Under the pieces are notes generated by a model. That model worked only from the letters and a program-made list of their open reading frames with translations, was not told the origin of the DNA and did not search any database. This document shows positions 1 to 9,083 of a DNA stretch of 64,000 nucleotides, piece by piece. A program made the translations under genes and the position numbers. The stretch comes from Treponema bryantii NK4A124. GTDB lineage: Bacteria > Spirochaetota > Spirochaetia > Treponematales > Treponemataceae. How positions within the stretch are numbered: the first letter of the stretch is position 1; each line of letters opens with the position of its first letter. The stretch covers positions 124,001 to 188,000 of the forward strand of contig NZ_ATWV01000004.1 in NCBI RefSeq assembly GCF_000421345.1, given 5' to 3'.

Positions 1-3000
1 CATCAGATGATATATTGCCGTATATGTACATAGGTGAATTATTTTTAATTTCAAAACTGCTGTTAGCAGCCACGTAAACGCCGCCGCCGGATTTAGCCGT
101 GTTTCCGGAAATAATATTTCCTTCATCATATACACCAGATTCAACAATTACAGAGGCGCCATTATCAACGTACATGCCTCCGCCCTGGCCACTATCACTT
201 CTATTGGAAGAAATCGTTCCTCCACACAAGGTCATACTATTGCCTTCTGAAGTCTTTACATAAATTCCGGAGCCGTTAGGGGCTTTATTAATAGAAACCT
301 TTCCCGCGCTCATTTTCATGCTGCCTACAGTACAGACTCCGCCACCTTTATTGTGACAATAGTTTTTTGTAACAAGCGGATTGAGGTCGCCATCCCAAGA
401 AACATCCTCTGCAGTTCCGTTCGTAATATTATAAGTATAGCCCATATAGAAAGTTCCTTTGTTGTAAACGCCGGCGCCATAATCGTAGGCCTTGTTTATG
501 CCACGAGTAAGAGCTGTGGTTGCGTCTATTTGATTTACAGTAAGGTTGTCATCAGAACTTCCGATACATCCGTAATCTTCAAAATAGAATGAACAACCGG
601 ACGCGACATAAACGCCGCCGCCGTTTATTGCATAATTTCCTTCAATCCAAGCACATTGCATGTCAACTATTGAAGCGCTTCCGCTGATACTAAGACCACC
701 ACCGTTTCCGCTTGCGTTATATCCGCCCTTAATTGTAATACGATTCAAAAACACAGGCGTACTTGTAGTAACTGTCAAGGTCGTGCCTGGAGACCCCGAA
801 TCAAAGCCACCGTTCAAAACGCTTGGTTTTGTATAATAAGAAGAGCTAGCCCCGATAACAATCACTCGCCGCGCGTTTATAGTTCCAGAGATTGTTTGGG
901 CACCTTTGACCTCGCCATCAATTTTTATAGTTAAATCCGACTTCTTGCTTGTATCCCAAGCTTCGGACAAAGCCTTTGAAATGCTGGCATATGGTTTGGC
1001 TCGCGAGCCGTTTCCGTTTGTGTCATCTCCTGTACCTGTACATAAGTTAAGGCCATCCGTAGAGTTCGCGCAAGCCACATAAATCGGCGCGTTAATGACA
1101 CCTTTTGCAGCGCTACTTCCCGACGCAGTGTTTAGAATTGTCCAGTCCTGATCCGAAAGCTTAAAGCAATTCAGTTTGTCATCGTCAATCGTTACTCCGG
1201 ATCCTGCTGTAATCACAGCGCTTCCGCGCGTCCAGTTGTTTTGGGTAATCGTCATCTTTGAAGAAGAATTATTTGACCCAGTAGTAAATGCGCCTGCTAT
1301 CGTAACAGTTCTAGTATTAGCCGTGCTAAGATAAACATCGTTTGACTTTTCGCTTCCAGGGTAAACATAGGCCGAAGCGCTTATGTTGAAGGTTCCGCCT
1401 TGGTAAATCGCGCCGCCGCTTGTTTCGGCTGTGTTCAAAGCGCCGTCTTCGCCGATTGTTCCCGCGGTCATTGTGAGCGTTCCTGCGTTATAAATCGCGC
1501 CGCCGCTATAATCTGACGCTTGATTTTTTGTAAAGATTGCAGAGCCATCTATAGTGACTGTTTTTGAAGCGTCAACATAAATCGCGCCGCCAGAGAGAGC
1601 TTTGTTAGCCGTAAAGGTTCCGCCGCTTATAGTTGCATCGGCAGTACATTTTATCGCTCCGCCAGTGTTGCCATTGTTATAAGAAATGCTTCCGCTGCCA
1701 ATCTTTAGAGTTCCTGCATTATATATCGCGCCGCCGCCTTCATTTGTATTGTAATTACGTATTATTCCATAACCGTTATCAATTGAAGATTCAATCAATG
1801 TAGTTCCATCAGTGTCAAAGCCGCTGTAGCCAATATAAGCGGAGCCCCAATTGTAAATGCCGCCGCCGCCAGTTTGTTGAGCCCTATTAGCGTAGTCATC
1901 AAAGCCGCCAGTGCCGGCAACTTGAATTCCAGCATCAGTAGAAAGCTTGTCGCCAATAAGCGCCTTTCCGTACATAAAGAGAGTGGCGCCCGTATTAACA
2001 TACACGCCGCCGCCAGAATTCGCAGCGTAGTTGTCGTTAATCTTTGCGTAGTCGCCAAGTTTGACGGTTCCCGCTGTAATGTAGATGCCCGCTCCAGAAA
2101 GCGCGGCTCCATAAGTGATTGTCAAGTCTGTGATTGTCACATTTTTTCCGCTTGCATCCACCTTGAGCGCAGAACCATCGGTCTTATTTGTAGTGTACCT
2201 GGTAGAGAAGCGTTGTATCTTGGCGCTGCTTGTTTCGGCGCCCACAGCCTTGTAGCCCTTAAGCGTTATGTCAACGCTTGGAGAAGAGATTACCTGCTGC
2301 GCGCCCACAAGGGTTCCCGCAATAGTTATCGTGTTTGGCTCGGTTGCCAGGGCCAAGTCGTCGGCGGCCAAAGCGGCGGCAACGCTGGCGTATGGGCTGG
2401 TCTTGGTGCCGTTTGCGCCGCTTGTTGTTCCGTATTCAAAGCCGTCCGGTTTTGTTGAGCCAGTGCCAGAAGCGCCGACTACGTAAATCGGAGAAGTGAT
2501 GTAAACGTATTTGGTTGTAGAAGCGGTATTATCTTTTCTTTCCCAGCTGGCATCGTCTTTTGTTAGGCTAAACCGGGCTTTTACTGCATCCGAAAGAGCC
2601 GAAGATGAACTTAAAATATTTGTTCCACGCGACCATGAAGCAGGGGTAATTGACGCAACTGTTCCGCTGCCTGAAAGACTTCCTACAGCAATAGTTCTTT
2701 CGGCAGTACCAAGACAAACATCGTTTACAGTTTCGCTTCCTGCGTATACGACAGCGCTGCCGCTAATAGAAAAACTGCCGTCCTGGAAAATCGCGCCGCC
2801 TTTAGCGCCTGAATCTACAGTATTTTGAAGTCCGCTTGTGCTGCCACCTATCTGGCCTGCGCTCATTGATAAATTACTTTTATTAAAAATAGCGCCACCG
2901 TTTCCTTTTGCATGATTTCCTTCAAATACAACTTTGTTTGCCGCATTTTGAGGCTCTTCTATAAGCACCTCACCCGCGTCGTTGTTATTATACAAACCGC

Positions 3001-6000
3001 CGCCATGTGTCGTGCTGAAATTGTAAGAAATGCTTCCACTCGCAATTCTGACTGTTCCGCCATTGCGATTCAGAATTCCGCCGGCGTGATACTCTCTGGT
3101 AGTGGAAATGTTTCTTCTGACTCCACCGCCGTTAGTCATATCACTCTTTACAGGATTTCCACCAGAAAACCCGCTGTAACCGATATAAACAGCGCCGCCA
3201 TTATTATAAATTCCGCCGCCATGCTTAACTGCTTTATTGGCAAAAGTTGCTGGGCCCGCGCTTGTTCCGTCTGTTGCAATTGTCGTAGACGTCGCATCAT
3301 CTCCAATTAAAGAGGAGTCGTACATAAAAAGTTTTGCGTCACCACCAGAAAGATACACTCCGCCGCCAAACTCACTGGCAATATTACCGGTAACCTTAGC
3401 TCCTGTGCCGAGCGCAACGCTGCCCTTTGTTATGTTAATTCCGCCGCCGTTTGTCGCTCTTCCACCTGTAATCGTAAGGTCCTGGATTGTAACGGTCTTT
3501 CCATCTGCGTTTACTGTAAGCGCACTTCCCGCTCCAGACGTTCCACCCGCGTCAATCTTTGCGCTTGAAGATGTGGCTCCTGCAGCCTTATATCCTTTGA
3601 TTGCAACAGCAGAAAGACTGCCTGTTCCGCTTATAGACTGAGCGCCACTTACTGTACCGTCTACAATAATTGTGTCGTGGCTTGCGTCCAGTAAGCCGAG
3701 AGCAACTGAAATTGAAGCAAATGGATGAGCCCAGTTACCGATTGTATTATCATCTGTTGGATCGATGGCTCCGTCTGATCTTTTACATTTTGCAGGATTG
3801 CTTCCTGCAACGTAAATGTCCGCGTCGATTTTTGCGGCGTCGTTAGTTGCTGTCTTCGTATATTTTTTCTTATCCCAGCCTTTATCGGTAAAATCGAATT
3901 TTCCTATTATTGTATCATCAAGGGCTGTCAGGGCCCCATCAACACCCAGAAATTGAAGTCCTCTTCTCCAATGCTCAAGTGTTATAGCAGCAACGTTACC
4001 ACTTGCTGTAAGATTGCTTCCAACTTTTAATACAGCATAAGAACTAATTGAATCACCACTACCATACATTGAAGCTAGATGTACGTCGTTTTTACATGGC
4101 GCTTTAACAAGAGTACCTGACTCTGTAACACCGTATGGAACCGATGCTGATCCTGATATGATAAAGCTGGTGTTGCTGGAATCACTAACGGTAATACCTC
4201 CACCCCAACTGGCAGCTTTATTTTCCTTTACAGTTCCCCCAGAGAAAACCGCAGAAACATTTGCTGTGACAGAGACTCCTCCACCTGAATTAGCTTCGTT
4301 ATAGCTAATTTCACCTCCAGAAATCTCTATATTAGACTGATAATTCTGTATTCCTCCACCTGGACTTCCTGAACTTTCTGAACTATCAGTAACACAGGAA
4401 GCCTTGTTATAGGAAATATAACCTGAATTTATTTTAAGATTTGATTTTTCACTGCTAGAACTTCCTTTATTATTTATTCCACCACCACCATAATATGAAG
4501 CATTTCTCTTTACACCACCAGTGAGTGTTTCTGGCACCGGATTTCCTTCTTCAATTCCTTTATAACCAAGATATATAGAACCAGCATTATAAATTCCCCC
4601 GCCATCAGCACTTGAATAGTTTGCACATCCAGTTTCTCCTGTTGCAGGAGTATCAAGAGAATCACCAATTAAAGCACTTCCGTACATAAAAAGTTTGGTA
4701 TCTTTTTTAACATAGACACCGCCACCGTACTTAGCTCTGTTTCCAGTAACCTGAACACCATCACCCAATTTAAGAGTTCCCGTCTGCAGGTATATTCCAC
4801 CACCGTAAGAGCTGGAACTTTCTTCTGTACCCAGCCCGCCAGTAATCTTCAGATTTTCGATAGTTACAGGAACTGATGTACTCAAGGTCAAGGCGCTGGT
4901 GTTAGCACCATTTGCATCAATTTCAGGAGCAGCAGACGGGTCAGATTCATCAACTGTACCCTTAATGGTAAGTGCCGAACATTTGTCTGAAGTGAGAGTC
5001 GATGAAACAACTTGTGCAGGAACACTTCCTATTATCAAAATTGTATCTTCTTCTCCACCTGCTAAACTTGCAGTTGCATGCTGGAGAGTTCTATAAGGTG
5101 CGCTCTTTGTACCACTTGCACCTGGGCTGTCACTTCCATCTGCTTTTATATAAATAGGAGCCTTAAGCTTTGCAAACAAGACATTGCTGCCAGACTTACT
5201 AAAATTAAAATCTCCATCTGTCAGCTGAAAATAGTCTTTGTAACTTTCTATAGTTCCACTTTCTGCTTCAAGGATTTCGAGACCTCGCTGCCAGCCTTCT
5301 GGAGTAAGGGCTATTTTAGAACTTGCCTGAAGATTAAGCCCGCTTGTTTCAATATAAACAGGAGAATACTTTCCGCCTCCATCCGGGCCAGCATGTTTTA
5401 CAAAAACATCATTCTTCTGCTGGCTTGCAGTTCCGCTTACTCCGTAAGGAATTGAAGCGCTTCCTCCGATTTTCAATTTTGACTGTATATAAGTACTTGT
5501 GCCAGCATCATAATCTGAATCAACATAAAAAGCACCGCCGTCGTTATTGGCTACACTTCCGCCGGTCATGGTAAACTCTGCGGCTCCAGTAAGACGTACT
5601 GCTCCGTACTGGGCGCCGGCTTTGCTGTTGCCGGAAATCTCGCCGCCTGTCATTTCTACTTCGGCACAGTCGGCGTAAATTGCCATACCGCCGGTACCGC
5701 CATTATCAATTGAGTTTGATTTTATTTCTGCACCGGCTTTAATAATCAGCTTTGGTTTGTGGCTTGCATCTGTTCCCTGAATATAAATACCGCCGCCCTG
5801 ATCGCTCGCTGAGTTACCTGAGATTACAGTTCCGGATTCAAGTGTTACGTTTGCACTATCTTTTGTAATGCTGATTGCACCGCCATTTCCACCGCTGCCC
5901 TTTCCGCCTGCAAGCTTAATATTTCTAAGTGTTACAGGAACCGTGGTGTTTACTGTAAGAATTGTCCCTGCACTATTTCCCGCTGCAGGCTCGAGCACAG

Positions 6001-7315
6001 CCAGATTTGTTCCAGAGCCTTGCCCTATAATTTCAATTGATCTTGCCTCTGTAGAAGTAATGCCGGCAGGAATCTCAAGATTTGCTTTTTGAGGCTGAGC
6101 TGCTTTTTCTGCAGTAGGTTTTGCTGTAGTAACTAATATCCGGTAGTCTCTTGTATTTCCATCTCCACTTGTATTTGCCTTAATGATTTCGAAGGCCCGG
6201 TTAAGTGTTTTTACCGGAGCATAAGGACTTCCAACTCTGGAATCATCCGGCTCAACAGTAACTCCTTCCGGAGCGCCTACATAAATTGTAGAAGAAGCAA
6301 ACTTCTGCACAAGCGATGTTGTAAGCTGAAAACTGCCCCCGCTTATAATCGACTCTGTTCCGGGAGCATTTCCACTTTCCCAGACTTTTGTTTCCATATT
6401 ATCAAATACATTTATGGTCTGATATGAAATATAGGCCTGGAAATCTTTATTAAGACTTGTGTCATGCTTGTAGAAAATCATTGTGACATCATAGGAACCC
6501 GATGCTATTGTCATGTTTTCTTTTGTTTTAATTTGAGTGAGAGATACATCCAGATTTGGAGATTCCCCTTCTGCCCAGGGCTGCCACGGTTGTAAAAGAC
6601 CGTTTGCTCCAGATGTGAAGAGCTTAAGCTCTGTTATTCCAGCACCAGATTCTGGAGCTGTCATATTAAGATTAATAGTTCCCCTACCAGTGCTGGTCTG
6701 CAGTGGACTTAAAATGAAAGTTTTTTGAGTTGCAGGCTGAAGCGTTGTTTCCGAAAGAGTGAGTGTATATGGATGGCCTGAAGAAGTATTAATATCAATC
6801 AAAAGATCTTTTGGAGCAACGTAAGAATCTGTGCCCGGTGTACCGCTTGCATTTTTGCGAAAACCTGCCGTAAAGGTCCAGGTTTTATTGATTTCCAGCT
6901 GCAGGGTATAATCTTTACTTACACTTGAAACAGGTATTACATCTTCTTTGACAATACCATCATTTGAAGTTGCAGTTACGTAATATTCATAATCACTTCC
7001 GGTAGGAAGCTGAGCATTTGCCGAGCGGCTATTTTGATTTACCGGCTCCGGCTCTTTGGGTTCAACGAATTCTACCGGCACGGCTCCTTTTAATTTAAGG
7101 GAACCGCCGAACTCTATTGTTACAGGCTGATTTGATTTAGAAGTATTGCCGGCAGCAGGGCTTTCTTCAGCCGGAGTTTTTTTGGCTGCCTGTGCGCTTG
7201 CAGTCTGCACTTCATCATCTGAACTTACTGTATTTTCAAAAACGTTATTGCAGGAATTAAAAGTTAAAAGAAATGAAAGAGAAATAAGGAGAAAAAGCTT
7301 AGAGACCTTACGCAT
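1..7315 (-). CDS. Giant modular beta-helix repeat surface lipoprotein (3' end beyond window)
   Basis: The frame stays open on the minus strand from 7315 to the left edge (checked at about 6280, 4498, 3007, 478 and 4), so at least 2,438 residues are present and the C-terminus is missing. The N-terminus is a lipoprotein signal peptide (MRKVSKLFLLISL... ending in the lipobox FNSC, Cys about residue 21), so the protein is probably lipid-anchored and exported. The body is five modules, each opening with a PYA(S/T)-type motif (SPYAPVKTL, APYRTLQHA, HPFASISVAL, SPYASVAAAL, KPYASISKAL) and a spacer ending in a YV-x-A/G motif, followed by many GGGIY/GGGVY and GSISYN-type turns. That is the pattern of right-handed beta-helix, DUF1565/polymorphic-membrane-protein-like repeats. 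Start chosen because AGGAGG lies 5 bases upstream. Function unknown; adhesion or surface display is an inference. Confidence 0.85.
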   Translation of the reverse strand, partial: MRKVSKLFLLISLSFLLTFNSCNNVFENTVSSDDEVQTASAQAAKKTPAEESPAAGNTSKSNQPVTIEFGGSLKLKGAVPVEFVEPKEPEPVNQNSRSANAQLPTGSDYEYYVTATSNDGIVKEDVIPVSSVSKDYTLQLEINKTWTFTAGFRKNASGTPGTDSYVAPKDLLIDINTSSGHPYTLTLSETTLQPATQKTFILSPLQTSTGRGTINLNMTAPESGAGITELKLFTSGANGLLQPWQPWAEGESPNLDVSLTQIKTKENMTIASGSYDVTMIFYKHDTSLNKDFQAYISYQTINVFDNMETKVWESGNAPGTESIISGGSFQLTTSLVQKFASSTIYVGAPEGVTVEPDDSRVGSPYAPVKTLNRAFEIIKANTSGDGNTRDYRILVTTAKPTAEKAAQPQKANLEIPAGITSTEARSIEIIGQGSGTNLAVLEPAAGNSAGTILTVNTTVPVTLRNIKLAGGKGSGGNGGAISITKDSANVTLESGTVISGNSASDQGGGIYIQGTDASHKPKLIIKAGAEIKSNSIDNGGTGGMAIYADCAEVEMTGGEISGNSKAGAQYGAVRLTGAAEFTMTGGSVANNDGGAFYVDSDYDAGTSTYIQSKLKIGGSASIPYGVSGTASQQKNDVFVKHAGPDGGGKYSPVYIETSGLNLQASSKIALTPEGWQRGLEILEAESGTIESYKDYFQLTDGDFNFSKSGSNVLFAKLKAPIYIKADGSDSPGASGTKSAPYRTLQHATASLAGGEEDTILIIGSVPAQVVSSTLTSDKCSALTIKGTVDESDPSAAPEIDANGANTSALTLSTSVPVTIENLKITGGLGTEESSSSYGGGIYLQTGTLKLGDGVQVTGNRAKYGGGVYVKKDTKLFMYGSALIGDSLDTPATGETGCANYSSADGGGIYNAGSIYLGYKGIEEGNPVPETLTGGVKRNASYYGGGGINNKGSSSSEKSNLKINSGYISYNKASCVTDSSESSGSPGGGIQNYQSNIEISGGEISYNEANSGGGVSVTANVSAVFSGGTVKENKAASWGGGITVSDSSNTSFIISGSASVPYGVTESGTLVKAPCKNDVHLASMYGSGDSISSYAVLKVGSNLTASGNVAAITLEHWRRGLQFLGVDGALTALDDTIIGKFDFTDKGWDKKKYTKTATNDAAKIDADIYVAGSNPAKCKRSDGAIDPTDDNTIGNWAHPFASISVALGLLDASHDTIIVDGTVSGAQSISGTGSLSAVAIKGYKAAGATSSSAKIDAGGTSGAGSALTVNADGKTVTIQDLTITGGRATNGGGINITKGSVALGTGAKVTGNIASEFGGGVYLSGGDAKLFMYDSSLIGDDATSTTIATDGTSAGPATFANKAVKHGGGIYNNGGAVYIGYSGFSGGNPVKSDMTNGGGVRRNISTTREYHAGGILNRNGGTVRIASGSISYNFSTTHGGGLYNNNDAGEVLIEEPQNAANKVVFEGNHAKGNGGAIFNKSNLSMSAGQIGGSTSGLQNTVDSGAKGGAIFQDGSFSISGSAVVYAGSETVNDVCLGTAERTIAVGSLSGSGTVASITPASWSRGTNILSSSSALSDAVKARFSLTKDDASWERKDNTASTTKYVYITSPIYVVGASGTGSTKPDGFEYGTTSGANGTKTSPYASVAAALAADDLALATEPNTITIAGTLVGAQQVISSPSVDITLKGYKAVGAETSSAKIQRFSTRYTTNKTDGSALKVDASGKNVTITDLTITYGAALSGAGIYITAGTVKLGDYAKINDNYAANSGGGVYVNTGATLFMYGKALIGDKLSTDAGIQVAGTGGFDDYANRAQQTGGGGIYNWGSAYIGYSGFDTDGTTLIESSIDNGYGIIRNYNTNEGGGAIYNAGTLKIGSGSISYNNGNTGGAIKCTADATISGGTFTANKALSGGAIYVDASKTVTIDGSAIFTKNQASDYSGGAIYNAGTLTMTAGTIGEDGALNTAETSGGAIYQGGTFNISASAYVYPGSEKSNDVYLSTANTRTVTIAGAFTTGSNNSSSKMTITQNNWTRGSAVITAGSGVTIDDDKLNCFKLSDQDWTILNTASGSSAAKGVINAPIYVACANSTDGLNLCTGTGDDTNGNGSRAKPYASISKALSEAWDTSKKSDLTIKIDGEVKGAQTISGTINARRVIVIGASSSYYTKPSVLNGGFDSGSPGTTLTVTTSTPVFLNRITIKGGYNASGNGGGLSISGSASIVDMQCAWIEGNYAINGGGVYVASGCSFYFEDYGCIGSSDDNLTVNQIDATTALTRGINKAYDYGAGVYNKGTFYMGYTYNITNGTAEDVSWDGDLNPLVTKNYCHNKGGGVCTVGSMKMSAGKVSINKAPNGSGIYVKTSEGNSMTLCGGTISSNRSDSGQGGGMYVDNGASVIVESGVYDEGNIISGNTAKSGGGVYVAANSSFEIKNNSPMYIYGNISSD
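3300..3360 (-). repeat. One copy of a conserved intra-module block (LFMY-ALIGD) in the giant lipoprotein
   Basis: The block encoding KLFMYDSSLIGDD here is repeated as TLFMYGKALIGDK near 1950-1990 and KLFMYGSALIGDS near 4660-4700, about 1.35 kb apart each time. A second shared block, YIGYSGF or YLGYKGI, follows each copy. The spacing shows that the modules arose by duplication of a unit of about 1.35 kb. Confidence 0.7.
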
Positions 7316-7327
7316 AGCGGCCTCCTG

Positions 7328-7349
7328 CCCCCCCCTAGAAGTTAGTATA
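7328..7349 (-). promoter_or_regulatory. -10 box followed by G8 homopolymer at the predicted transcription start of the giant lipoprotein gene
   Basis: On the minus strand TATACT (7349-7344) is followed seven bases later by an A and then eight G residues (7335-7328), then the AGGAGG ribosome site and the ATG at 7315. No convincing -35 box was found. A G run of this length at the transcript start is a typical slipped-strand site. Confidence 0.5.
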
Positions 7350-7413
7350 GTGTTTTTCATATAGAACAAACTCCCCAAATATTGATGTAAAATTATACAT
7401 TATATAGTTAGAA

Positions 7414-7442
7414 TTGTCATCTTTTTAATAAAGTGCTAAAAT
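7414..7442 (+). promoter_or_regulatory. sigma-70 type promoter of asnS
   Basis: TTGTCA (7414-7419), a 17-base spacer and TAAAAT (7437-7442). The predicted leader is about 50 bases, contains a GC-rich inverted repeat (GGCC arms around 7466-7482) and ends with AAGGAGGG before the ATG. Confidence 0.6.
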
Positions 7443-7501
7443 AGCGAAGCATTTTCATTATTAGACGGCCGGCGACGGCCAGATTTCAAGGAGGGTACAT
7501 T

Positions 7502-8962
7502 ATGGTACCAGTATTAATTAAAGATTTACTGTCTTCTAAGCCAGAGGGGCAGAAGGTTACAGTATGTGGTTGGGTTCGCACAGTCCGCGACTCAAAGGGT
7601 CTTGTTTTTATTCAGGTGAACGATGGAAGCTGTTTTTCTAATATCCAGCTCACCTTTGACCGCAATAATCCTTCTAATAATGCAAATGTAAATGAAATCG
7701 AAACTGAACTCAAAAAGCTCAACACCGGAGCAAGTCTCCGCGCTGAAGGTCTTCTCATTGAATCTCCTGCAAGCGGCCAGGCTGTTGAAGTAACTCTCGA
7801 AAGCCTCAAGTGTCTTGGTCAGGCAAATCCTGATGAATATCCATTGCAGAAGAACAAGATGTCTATGGAGTACCTGCGCGACAATGCCCACCTCCGCGCA
7901 CGTACAAATACTTTCGGTGCTGTTTACCGTATGCGTAACCAGATGGCTTTTGCTGTACACAGCTTCTTTCAGGAGCGCGGCTTCCAGTACATCAACGCGC
8001 CGGAAATTACCTGCAGCGACTGTGAGGGTGCCGGCGAAATGTTCCAGGTAACAACCCTCAGCCTCGAAAAAATTGCTGAGATGGGTGTTAAGGCCGGTGC
8101 CGGTGGAATGAAGATTGAAGACGCTCATAAAATTGTTGATTATAACAAGGACTTTTTTGGAAAGAAGGCAAGCCTCACAGTAAGCGGCCAGCTCGAAGCA
8201 GAAACTCTTGCAACTGCTCTTAGCCGTGTTTACACCTTTGGACCTACTTTCCGTGCAGAAAACTCTAACACTCCACGTCACCTTGCTGAGTTCTGGATGA
8301 TTGAACCGGAAATGGCTTTCTACGACCTCAACGACGACATGGACATTCAGGAAGACTTTGTAAAATATCTTTTGAACTGGGCTCTCACTAAGTGCCGCGA
8401 AGACCTTGCCTTCTTTGACAAGAGAATTCAGCCGGGCCTTATCGAAAGTCTTGAAAAGGTTGCAAAGGCTAAGTTTACAAGAATCAGCTATACACAGGCT
8501 ATTGAAGATCTGGAAAAGGCAGCTGCTAACGGCGCTAAGTTTGAGTTTAAGCCTTACTGGGGCTGCGACATTGCAACAGAGCACGAGCGCTATCTTACAG
8601 AAAAAATCTACAACGGCCCTGTAATGGTTTTCAACTATCCAAAGGAAATCAAGTCTTTCTATATGAAGCAGAATGACGACGGCAAAACTGTAAAAGCTGT
8701 TGATGTTCTTGTTCCTGGAATCGGCGAGCTTATCGGCGGTTCTGAACGCGAGGAAGATTACGGCAAGCTTAAGGCAGAAATCGAACGCCGCGGCATGGAT
8801 GAGTCTATTTACGACTGGTACCTCGACCTCCGCAAGTTCGGTACAGTTCCACACTCAGGCTTTGGCCTTGGTTTCGAACGCCTTCTGCGCTACGTAACCG
8901 GTATGGAAAACATCCGTGATGTTATCCCTTACCCACGCGCTCCAAAACTGGCAGACTTCTAA
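7502..8962 (+). CDS. asnS: Asparaginyl-tRNA synthetase
   Basis: Charges tRNA-Asn with asparagine in the cytoplasm. The 486 residues match the usual bacterial length. An OB-fold anticodon-binding domain comes first (about residues 15-120, VCGWVRTVRDSKGLVFIQVNDGS), then the class II core: motif 2 region FGPTFRAENSNTPRHLAEFWMIEPEMAF and the motif 3 end GFGLGFERLLRYVTGMENIRDVIPYPR. ENSNTPRHLAEFWM together with the IPYPR end separates AsnRS from AspRS. The start has a strong AAGGAGGG six bases upstream. It is divergent from the giant lipoprotein gene and ends in its own terminator, so it looks monocistronic. Confidence 0.96.
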   Translation: MVPVLIKDLLSSKPEGQKVTVCGWVRTVRDSKGLVFIQVNDGSCFSNIQLTFDRNNPSNNANVNEIETELKKLNTGASLRAEGLLIESPASGQAVEVTLESLKCLGQANPDEYPLQKNKMSMEYLRDNAHLRARTNTFGAVYRMRNQMAFAVHSFFQERGFQYINAPEITCSDCEGAGEMFQVTTLSLEKIAEMGVKAGAGGMKIEDAHKIVDYNKDFFGKKASLTVSGQLEAETLATALSRVYTFGPTFRAENSNTPRHLAEFWMIEPEMAFYDLNDDMDIQEDFVKYLLNWALTKCREDLAFFDKRIQPGLIESLEKVAKAKFTRISYTQAIEDLEKAAANGAKFEFKPYWGCDIATEHERYLTEKIYNGPVMVFNYPKEIKSFYMKQNDDGKTVKAVDVLVPGIGELIGGSEREEDYGKLKAEIERRGMDESIYDWYLDLRKFGTVPHSGFGLGFERLLRYVTGMENIRDVIPYPRAPKLADF

Positions 8963-8969
8963 TCATATT

Positions 8970-8997
8970 CGTCATTGCGAGCGTAGCGAAGCAATCT
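8970..8997 (+). repeat. Short dispersed repeat, family A (GTCATTGCGAG type)
   Basis: CGTCATTGCGAGCG followed by TAGCGAAGCAATC, directly behind the asnS stop. The same unit recurs at 29326-29395, 43801-43833 and 53766-53847. Confidence 0.8.
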
Positions 8998-9006
8998 ATA
9001 TAAACG

Positions 9007-9043
9007 AACCCCGGTTTTCTAAAGAAATCCGGGGTTTTATTTT
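9007..9043 (+). terminator. Rho-independent terminator of asnS
   Basis: AACCCCGG / CCGGGGTT stem extended by TTTC/GAAA around a TAAA loop, followed by TTATTTT. Confidence 0.85.
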
Positions 9044-9083
9044 CCCTATTCCCAAAAATCACTTATAGGACTATTATATAAAT

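Noticed and set aside
7316-7360. Upstream in-frame ATG (7360) as start of the giant lipoprotein
   Set aside because: Would put a 15-residue charged stretch before the signal peptide and has no ribosome site; kept only as a possible slippage-sensitive alternative.
7592-8854. 420-residue open frame opposite asnS
   Set aside because: It lies wholly inside asnS on the other strand, has no ribosome site and no recognisable domain; it follows from asnS codon bias.
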